A program made the position numbers and the translations under genes. The notes below the pieces were generated by a model. The model was not told where the DNA came from and searched no databases. It saw only the letters and a list, made by a program, of their open reading frames with translations. Of a stretch of 37,100 bases of DNA, positions 31,715 to 37,100 are shown piece after piece (position 1 is the stretch's first letter; each line of letters starts with the position of its first letter). This DNA comes from an uncultured Actinomycetes bacterium (lineage in GTDB: Bacteria > Actinomycetota > Thermoleophilia > RBG-16-64-13): NCBI GenBank assembly GCA_937148845.1, contig CAKZRW010000118.1:1-37100 (forward strand). The letters run 5' to 3'.

Positions 31715-33021
31715 CCCGCCACCTCCTGCCTCTGAGCCAGGCTCCCCAGCCCAAGCCGGTCGCCGCTCGTTGCCGCCGTCTTCCAGCCGCGCACCAACTC
31801 CAAGGCCGCCGGGAAGGGCTCTAGCGCCCGTTCGAAGATGCCCAGGCTGTAGGCGATGGCAAGTCCGTAGTTGGTGATGGGCACGCCGGCCTGCTTGCAG
31901 CGCAAGATGCGGGTCAGCATGGCCCGACGGTTGAAGGTGCAGGCCCCGCAGTGGATGACCATCTGGTAGGGGGAAAGGTCTTCAGGAAAATCGTGTCCCT
32001 GGACCGTTTCGAACTCCAACCTCCCCCCGACGTACTGGTTGAGCCAGCGCGGAATCTTCACCCGGCCGATGTCGTCGGCGATGGGGTGATGGCTGCAGGC
32101 TTCGGAAATGAGCACCCGGTCACCCGGCTTGAGCTTCTCCAACGCCAGAGCTCCTTCCACTTGGGTGGTAAGGTCACCTTTGAAGCGGGCGAACAGGATG
32201 GAGAAGCTGGTCAGAGGCACCCCGCTCGGTGTATCGGCCGCCACTTTGAGGAAAGCTTGAGAGTCGGTGACCACCAGGCGAGGAGGTTCTTTGAGTTTGG
32301 CGAGAGCAGTCCGGAGCTCCCGCTCTTTCACCACCAAGGCCATGGCATCGGCGTCGAGCAAGTCCCGGATAGACTGCACCTGGGGAAGGATGAGGCGCCC
32401 GCGAGGAGCCTCTTTGTCCACGGGGACGACCAGGACAGCCAAGCCGTCCGGCCCCACCAGGTCGGAGAGGATAGCGGGGTTCTCGATGAAGTGCTCAGGG
32501 GCGCTCTCCAAAAGCGCCCGCCGCAGATCGAGAAGACCTTCGCGCCGCAAGGCAGAGACGGCCACCGTGCGTACCTTGAGCCCTGCTAGACGCTCCGCCG
32601 TAGCCAGAGGCACAGCCGCTCTGCCATCGACGGTGTCGATCTTGTTGAAGACCGCCACCGCGGGTACCTGTCGCTGTCTGAGCTCTTCTAGGATCTGGTC
32701 CTCGAACTCCCCCCATTCCCCGGCCTCGGTTACGATGACGCCAAGGTCGGTGCGATCGAACACTTGCATCGTGCGGCGGGCCCGCAGCTCTCCCAGGGCC
32801 CCCACATCGTCGATCCCCGCGGTATCGATGAAAAGTACCGGGCCTAGAGGCAGGAGCTCCATGGGCTTCTCGACCGGGTCGGTCGTGGTACCCGCTTGGT
32901 CGGAGACGATAGAGACCTCTTGCCGCGTGATGGCATTGAGCAGGCTCGATTTGCCGACATTCCGGCGACCGAAGAAAGCGATGTGCAGCCGCATCCCGCG
33001 GGGAGTGTCGAGAAGACTCAT
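31711..33021 (-). CDS. hydF: [FeFe]-hydrogenase maturation GTPase HydF
   Basis: A 436-residue protein: an N-terminal GTPase domain with GRRNVGKSS (18-26), DTAG (66-69) and NKID (126-129); a middle dimerisation domain; and a C-terminal [4Fe-4S] domain with CSH (C309, H311) and HCGAC (H357, C358, C361), matching the CxH...HCxxC signature of HydF. HydF is the scaffold on which the [2Fe] subcluster is completed and handed to apo-hydrogenase. It overlaps aspA and hydE by 4 nt each (ATGA in both cases), so the three are translationally coupled. Confidence 0.97.
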   Translation of the reverse strand: MSLLDTPRGMRLHIAFFGRRNVGKSSLLNAITRQEVSIVSDQAGTTTDPVEKPMELLPLGPVLFIDTAGIDDVGALGELRARRTMQVFDRTDLGVIVTEAGEWGEFEDQILEELRQRQVPAVAVFNKIDTVDGRAAVPLATAERLAGLKVRTVAVSALRREGLLDLRRALLESAPEHFIENPAILSDLVGPDGLAVLVVPVDKEAPRGRLILPQVQSIRDLLDADAMALVVKERELRTALAKLKEPPRLVVTDSQAFLKVAADTPSGVPLTSFSILFARFKGDLTTQVEGALALEKLKPGDRVLISEACSHHPIADDIGRVKIPRWLNQYVGGRLEFETVQGHDFPEDLSPYQMVIHCGACTFNRRAMLTRILRCKQAGVPITNYGLAIAYSLGIFERALEPFPAALELVRGWKTAATSGDRLGLGSLAQRQEVAG

Positions 33022-34685
33022 GAGTCCACCATCCTGGGTAGGTCAGCCTCTTGCGCCTGGCGGCCGGCGGGGGGCTCACAAGAGCCCACTCCCCCCTCGG
33101 CCACTGTGTCGCCCAGCTGAGCGGCTCCACCCCGGCCGGGGGCCTTCTGGTATGACATCCGCGGCAACATCTGCGGCATGCCCAGTCGGGTGACCGCCTC
33201 AGGGGACAGCAGTTGGTCCACAGTCTCGGGAGAAAGGAAGCCTTCTGCCACCGCCGTCTCCCGGATACTTCTGCCGGTCTGGCGCGCTCGCGCTACGAGA
33301 GCGGAAGTCCGCTCATAGCCCAGCGCGGGGAGAAGAGCGGTGGCCGCGGCGGTCGAAGATTCGACATGAGCGCGGCAGCGTTCCTCGTCAGCCTCGAGGC
33401 CTTCCACGCAGTGGCGGCGGAGGATGTCGCAACTGTTCGTGAGCAGCCGCAGGGAGTCAAGCAGGCAGGCGGCGATGAGGGGCAGGAAAGGATTGAGGTC
33501 GAGATTACCGGCGGCCGCCGCGGCGGCGATGGCCTGGTCGTGACTCATGACCAGCATGGCCGCTTGCGCTACTGCCTCAGGGATGACCGGGTTGACCTTG
33601 CCCGGCATGATACTGGAGCCGGCCTGCCGCTCCGGCAGCCTGATCTCGCCCAACCCGGCTTCGGGGCCGGAGGAGAGCAGCCGCAGGTCGTTACTGATCT
33701 TGAGCAAGGTGGTGGCACACGCCTTGAGAATCCCCGAGACCTCTACAAAGACGTCTGCGTTCTGGGTTGCCTCCACCAGGTTCTCGGCCCGCGCAAAGCC
33801 GATGCCAGTCAGCTCACGAAGCGTATCGACCACGCGGAAGATGTACTGGCGCGGTGCCCCCAGGCCGGTGCCCACGGCTGTCCCGCCAAGATTGACCACC
33901 CGCAGTCTCTCCTCACACTTGTAGACCCGCCAGCGGTCCCGGCTGAGTGCCTCTGCGTAGGCGCCCATCTCCCGGCCCAAGGTGATTAGAACAGCATCTT
34001 GCAGTTCGGTGCGCGCCACCTTGACCACGTGAGCGAACCGTTGCTCCAAAGTCTGGAAGGCTTCTTGCAGGGCGACCAGCTGGTCCTCCAGGCGATGTAG
34101 CTGGAGGATGGCAGCCAGCCGCAGTGCAGTGGGGTAGGTGTCGTTGGTCGACTGGTGAAGGTTGAGGTCGTCCAGGGGGGAGACCCGGTCGTAGTTGCCG
34201 GGCGGCTCGCCCAGAAGTTGCAGGGTCCGGTTTGCAAGCACTTCGTTGACATTCATGTTAGTACTGGTACCCGCCCCGCCTTGAAGCAGGTCCACCACGA
34301 CATGCTCCGTCAACTTCCCCTCCGCCATCTCGCGGCAAGCGCGCTCGATGGCGTCCGCTTTCGCCGGGTCGTCAGCCCAGGCGCCGAGGCCCCGGTTGGT
34401 GACAGCACACGCCAGTTTGACCACACCATAGGCAGTGACAAACTCTGCTGGGACCGGCCGGCCAGCCAGGGGAAAGTTCTCCAGAGCCCGCACGGTGTGG
34501 ATCCCGTAAAGAGCCTCTGTCGGAACCTCCCTCTCCCCGAGCAGATCGCGCTCGACGCGGATGCCGCGGGGCCAGGGCTGCGCCAGTTGCACGGCCACGG
34601 CGCGCAAGTCCGTCGCGCGCAGGTCCGCGCCCGCCTCGCGCAGGTCGTTCACCTTCGCGATGCCTGCCGACTCAGACGTAGACAT
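33018..34685 (-). CDS. aspA: Aspartate ammonia-lyase
   Basis: A 555-residue protein of the aspartase/fumarase superfamily, with the fumarate-lyase signature GSSIMPGKVNP (356-366), GTSTNMNVNEV (139-149) and STNDTYPTA (179-187). Similarity to E. coli AspA begins near residue 42 (IRVERDLLGEREVP), so about 40 extra residues precede it and about 45 follow. Aspartase makes fumarate and ammonia. Its place between hydG and hydF suggests it supplies ammonia locally, fitting in vitro evidence that ammonium contributes to the bridging azadithiolate of the H-cluster. The start overlaps hydG by 14 nt and has GGGGGA upstream. A class II fumarase is less likely because of the aspartase-like N-terminus. Confidence 0.92.
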   Translation of the reverse strand: MSTSESAGIAKVNDLREAGADLRATDLRAVAVQLAQPWPRGIRVERDLLGEREVPTEALYGIHTVRALENFPLAGRPVPAEFVTAYGVVKLACAVTNRGLGAWADDPAKADAIERACREMAEGKLTEHVVVDLLQGGAGTSTNMNVNEVLANRTLQLLGEPPGNYDRVSPLDDLNLHQSTNDTYPTALRLAAILQLHRLEDQLVALQEAFQTLEQRFAHVVKVARTELQDAVLITLGREMGAYAEALSRDRWRVYKCEERLRVVNLGGTAVGTGLGAPRQYIFRVVDTLRELTGIGFARAENLVEATQNADVFVEVSGILKACATTLLKISNDLRLLSSGPEAGLGEIRLPERQAGSSIMPGKVNPVIPEAVAQAAMLVMSHDQAIAAAAAAGNLDLNPFLPLIAACLLDSLRLLTNSCDILRRHCVEGLEADEERCRAHVESSTAAATALLPALGYERTSALVARARQTGRSIRETAVAEGFLSPETVDQLLSPEAVTRLGMPQMLPRMSYQKAPGRGGAAQLGDTVAEGGVGSCEPPAGRQAQEADLPRMVDS

Positions 34686-36627
34686 CCCTGTCCCCCGCGC
34701 GGACCTTCTCGATAAGTCGCTCCGCCACCTTTCTTTCGGCCGGACTCATCTGGGCGAGTTCGGCCGCCACTCTTGCTTCGCCGACCTCGCGCGTCTCGGG
34801 CGTAGCGAAGTCAAGGAGATACTCCATGAAGGTCGAGAGAGCGTTCGGCCCGCACATGTGCTTGATATCACCGGGCTTGGCCAGCTCCATGAAGTCCTGA
34901 CCGGTGCGACCCACCCGGTAGCAAGCCGTGCAGAACGAGGGCGTATAACCGAGCTGGGCCACGTCTCTGATGACCTCGTCGAGGCTGCGGTGATCGCCCA
35001 ACTGGAATTGGGCCGCATCGAACTCCTCGTCCTCAGCGTAGCCGCCCGGGTTGGTCCGGCTCCCCGCCGAAATCTGCGAGACCCCCAGGGCGAACGTCTC
35101 CCGGCGGATGTTGGGCGTCTCCCGGGTCGACATGATGATGCCTGTGTACGGCACGGCCAACCGGAGAATAGCCACGATCTTGCGGAAGTCCACATCAGAC
35201 ACCGGATAGGGCGGATGACTGGCCAGGTCGGAACCTACCGCGGGCTCGAGCCTGGGTACACTGATGGTATGCGGCCCGACGCCATAGGTCTCCTCCAGGT
35301 GGCGGATGTGCTGAAGGAGGGCCAGGATCTCGAAGCGCCAGTCGAAAAGCCCGAAGAGCACCCCGATGCCCACGTCGTCGACCCCCGCCTGCATAGCCCG
35401 GTCGGGGGCAGTTATACGGTAGTCGTAGTCCCGCTTCTTGCCCGCCACGTGCATCCGGGTGTAGGTCGGGCGATGGTAGGTCTCCTGGAAGATCTGGTAG
35501 GTGCCTATGCCGACCGCTTTGAGCTCCTTGAACTCGTCCACGCTCAGGGGCGCGATGTTCACGTTCACCCGACGGATGCGTCCTTGGGGTCGGCGGACAG
35601 AGTAGACCGTCTCGATACTCTTGAGCACATAGGGGAAACCTTCGCGGGGATAGGCCTCCCCCGCCACCAGCAGGACCCGCTTATGCCCCTGGTCGATGAG
35701 GAGCTCGACCTCCTGCCGGATCTCATCCTGGGTGAGAGCCCGGCGTCTGATAGCCTTGTTGCGGGCGCGGAAAGCACAGTAGAGGCACTCATTGCCGCAC
35801 AGGTTAGAGATGTAGAGAGGAGCGAAAAGGACCAGCCGGTCACCGTAGATCTGCTCCTTCACCTGCCTGGCAGCGGCGAACAGCTCCCCCAGGAGCTCGG
35901 AGTCACTGATCTGGGCAAGAGCGGCCACCTCCTCCTCGTCCAAGCCTTTGAGTTGCAAAGCCTTGGCGATGACCTTGCGCACATAAGCGGCGTCGCGACT
36001 GGTGGCTTCGCGCAAGACTGCGAAGATGCGTTCCTCATCTATGAGCACCACCCCGCCGTTCCGCTGAAGCGCTTCGGCGTCCTTAGCACTCCCGGATTCG
36101 GCCTCGCCTTCGGCAGCAGCCCCGCGACCGCCGGTCACAGCCACTTTCTCCGCCCGGCCCACCCCAGCTCCAGCCGCCGGTAGGCGGTGGACATGACGGC
36201 GGACGAACTCAGCCACCTTCTCCAAGGTCTCCCCGGCCACCGCGTGCTCCACAGCGCAAGCCTCTTGCGTGGCTTGCTCGGTCGGCAGACCCAAGATGTC
36301 AGAGAAAAGATGTACAAAGAGCTCATGTCTGTCCAGCAACTCGTTGGCCACTTGCCAGCCGGACTCGGTCAATTCGACGGCTCCGTAGTTCTCGTGTTCC
36401 ACCAGACCGCGACGCGCAAGCTGCGCCACCGCTTCCGAGGCCGTGGGCACTTTGACGCCGCGGTCCGCGGCGATGTCGGTCACCGTAGCTCGGCCTTTCG
36501 CGAGGAAGAGTGAGGCGGCCGACTTGAGGTAGTCCTGCATGCGGGGAGGCAGATCGCCTATGGCCACTCTGTGCGGGATCGCTGACGGCCCGGCCGCGTC
36601 AGTTGGCGCTGGATATCGTGGGGTCAA
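34672..36627 (-). CDS. hydG: Fusion of DtxR-type metalloregulator and radical SAM maturase HydG
   Basis: A 651-residue fusion. Residues about 24-90 form a DtxR/IdeR/MntR-type winged helix (MQDYLKSAASLF, then VTDIAADRGVKVPTASEAV, then a wing ending ELTESG); about 91-148 match the metal-binding and dimerisation helices, with D32, H101, C124, E127 and H128 aligning with metal ligands of DtxR (CxxEH kept). A low-complexity Ala/Gly/Glu linker (149-190) follows. From about 191 it is a full HydG: radical SAM cysteines C277, C281, C284 (CGNECLYC) and the C-terminal CxxCx22C for the second cluster, which distinguishes it from ThiH. HydG splits tyrosine to make CO and cyanide for the H-cluster. Start TTG 36627 has GGAGG 7 nt before it. 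The usual HydG is about 470 residues. Confidence 0.95.
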   Translation of the reverse strand: MTPRYPAPTDAAGPSAIPHRVAIGDLPPRMQDYLKSAASLFLAKGRATVTDIAADRGVKVPTASEAVAQLARRGLVEHENYGAVELTESGWQVANELLDRHELFVHLFSDILGLPTEQATQEACAVEHAVAGETLEKVAEFVRRHVHRLPAAGAGVGRAEKVAVTGGRGAAAEGEAESGSAKDAEALQRNGGVVLIDEERIFAVLREATSRDAAYVRKVIAKALQLKGLDEEEVAALAQISDSELLGELFAAARQVKEQIYGDRLVLFAPLYISNLCGNECLYCAFRARNKAIRRRALTQDEIRQEVELLIDQGHKRVLLVAGEAYPREGFPYVLKSIETVYSVRRPQGRIRRVNVNIAPLSVDEFKELKAVGIGTYQIFQETYHRPTYTRMHVAGKKRDYDYRITAPDRAMQAGVDDVGIGVLFGLFDWRFEILALLQHIRHLEETYGVGPHTISVPRLEPAVGSDLASHPPYPVSDVDFRKIVAILRLAVPYTGIIMSTRETPNIRRETFALGVSQISAGSRTNPGGYAEDEEFDAAQFQLGDHRSLDEVIRDVAQLGYTPSFCTACYRVGRTGQDFMELAKPGDIKHMCGPNALSTFMEYLLDFATPETREVGEARVAAELAQMSPAERKVAERLIEKVRAGDRDVYV

Positions 36628-36643
36628 CTCCAGACCTCCAGTC

Positions 36644-36678
36644 TACTTAGGACCTCCTAAGTAAGGGCAGCCTAAGTA
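36644..36678 (-). promoter_or_regulatory. Palindrome plus third half-site at the hydG promoter, candidate DtxR-type operator
   Basis: TACTTAGGACCTCCTAAGTA (36644-36663) is a perfect inverted repeat with 8-bp arms and a 4-nt spacer. A third copy of the half-site, CCTAAGTA (36671-36678), lies 15 bp away in direct orientation. TTAGG/CCTAA halves are those found in DtxR and IdeR operators, though the spacing here differs. The array covers part of the -10 and the expected start of transcription, so binding should repress. It ends only 16 nt before the TTG start. Confidence 0.75.
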
Positions 36679-36702
36679 TAACGCGTGCTGTGAAAATGTA
36701 AA
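36675..36702 (-). promoter_or_regulatory. Sigma-70-type promoter of the hydG-aspA-hydF-hydE operon
   Basis: On the minus strand TTTACA (36702-36697) and TATACT (36680-36675) are separated by 16 nt, each one or two changes from consensus. Transcription would start near 36668, giving a leader of about 40 nt. Confidence 0.7.
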
Positions 36703-36705
36703 CAG
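36688..36705 (-). promoter_or_regulatory. Rex-like site over the hydG -35 box
   Basis: CTGTTTACATTTTCACAG (minus strand) has the same 18-bp length as the rex operator at 22156 and shares its outer CTGT and the whole right arm TTCACAG. It matches the Rex consensus at 10 of 14 specified positions. It contains the -35 hexamer, so Rex bound here would block RNA polymerase. Confidence 0.5.
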
Positions 36706-36827
36706 TGTTGGGTGGGTGCGGGCCTAGTAGTCAGTGCGGGTCCGCCCCCGTAGACGGCCACTTGCATGCGCTCAATGGGTCCGAGGGGGTCTTGCTCACT
36801 CCGGCCTCAAGGTTCATAGTGTCCCGG

Positions 36828-37100
36828 ATGGATTTCAACGACGAGCCTAACCCCAAGTCACTTCAGCCGCAGACCCCCGGGCCGCGCACCGCGGCCCGGA
36901 ATCCGGTGCCCGCAGCCAATGTCCCTCCGTCTGGAGCTGCAGGTCGCAGACTCCCTCCTCGGGTGCTCCTCATCTGCTCGCTCGCCAACTGGCTGGCCGC
37001 CTTCATGACCACCTCCATCAACATCGCGCTGCCGACCATCCAGACCGAGTTCCAGCTGGGAGCGGTAGCCCTGGGCTGGCTGCCTCTGGTCTACGTGTTG
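36828..37100 (+). CDS. MFS transporter, DHA2-like (3' end outside window)
   Basis: The first 91 residues of a protein that continues past the window. After a Pro-rich, disordered N-terminus of about 44 residues comes the first membrane helix (about 45-65) and the segment MTTSINIALPTIQTEFQLG, typical of the first helix and loop of EmrB/QacA-type 14-helix drug transporters, followed by the start of helix 2 (LGWLPLVYVL). The ribosome site before ATG 36828 is weak, and a start further downstream cannot be excluded. It is divergent from the hydG operon; its promoter must lie in 36706-36827, where I see no clear boxes. Confidence 0.85.
   Translation, partial: MDFNDEPNPKSLQPQTPGPRTAARNPVPAANVPPSGAAGRRLPPRVLLICSLANWLAAFMTTSINIALPTIQTEFQLGAVALGWLPLVYVL

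Noticed and set aside
33018-34685. Class II fumarase
   Set aside because: The N-terminal block and the motif context match aspartase better, and hyd-linked members of the family are aspartases; not absolutely excluded without an alignment.
34672-36120. ThiH (thiamine synthesis tyrosine lyase) instead of HydG
   Set aside because: The C-terminal CxxCx22C cluster site and the hydF/hydE neighbours are specific to HydG.
34561-36183. A 540-codon plus-strand open frame opposite hydG
   Set aside because: It is antisense to a protein with intact radical SAM, tyrosine-lyase and cluster motifs; long antisense frames are normal in GC-rich DNA, and its own sequence shows no domain.
1-37100. CRISPR array, rRNA, tRNA, insertion sequence or prophage
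   Set aside because: I looked for regularly spaced repeats, cloverleaf-like stretches, and transposase or integrase frames and saw none; the tandem repeats found have no spacers. A covariance-model search would be decisive for small RNAs.

Overview
The window is GC-rich DNA packed with genes that often overlap by 4-14 nt, with many GTG and TTG starts and mostly clear purine-rich ribosome sites. The gene set (Tad/Flp pili with no outer-membrane secretin gene, acetate kinase/phosphotransacetylase, Rex, radical-SAM [FeFe]-hydrogenase maturases, a UbiD-type decarboxylase) suggests an anaerobic, fermentative, probably monoderm high-GC bacterium. Actinomycetota is my best guess. This is inference from gene content; no rRNA or tRNA gene is visible to confirm it.

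Layout. 1-2300: the 3' part of a PhoR-type sensor kinase, an unrecognised protein, and about 420 nt with no credible gene. 2326-6149 (minus): DAPG/phloretin hydrolase-like enzyme, pta, ackA and a nitroreductase; the two gaps between transcription units each hold three short tandem repeats. 6344-6979: a secreted CHRD-domain protein. 7077-17392 (minus): a complete-looking Tad/Flp pilus locus (prepilin peptidase, two Flp pilins, TadE, TadG-like, CpaB, CpaE, CpaF, a VWA-TadB fusion, TadC). It is joined by start/stop overlaps to a NarL-type two-component system (17389-19147). 19281-20405 (minus): an overlooked 36-residue membrane protein and a 3-hydroxyacyl-CoA dehydrogenase-like enzyme, divergent from a UbiD decarboxylase (20623-22107, plus).

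22156-27228 (plus) is a redox/H2 signalling block: rex with a near-consensus Rex operator, a stand-alone receiver, a histidine kinase carrying ferredoxin clusters and a divergent [FeFe]-hydrogenase H-cluster domain, and a receiver-PAS-histidine kinase. After an MMPL exporter with its TetR regulator (27338-30425, minus) comes the H-cluster maturation operon hydG-aspA-hydF-hydE (36627 down to 30506, minus), whose genes all overlap. The window ends in the start of an MFS transporter.

The most striking feature is HydG. It carries about 150 extra N-terminal residues that read as a complete DtxR/IdeR-type metalloregulator (winged helix plus metal-binding/dimerisation helices with Cys-Glu-His ligands), followed by a low-complexity linker and a full HydG. 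A perfect 20-bp TTAGG/CCTAA palindrome plus a third half-site lies on the -10/start region of the hydG promoter, and a Rex-like site covers the -35. My reading is that this maturation operon may be autoregulated by its own metal-sensing maturase and also by NAD(H)-sensing Rex, and that its product, the H-cluster, could feed the nearby H-cluster-containing sensor kinase. No catalytic hydrogenase is encoded in the window.
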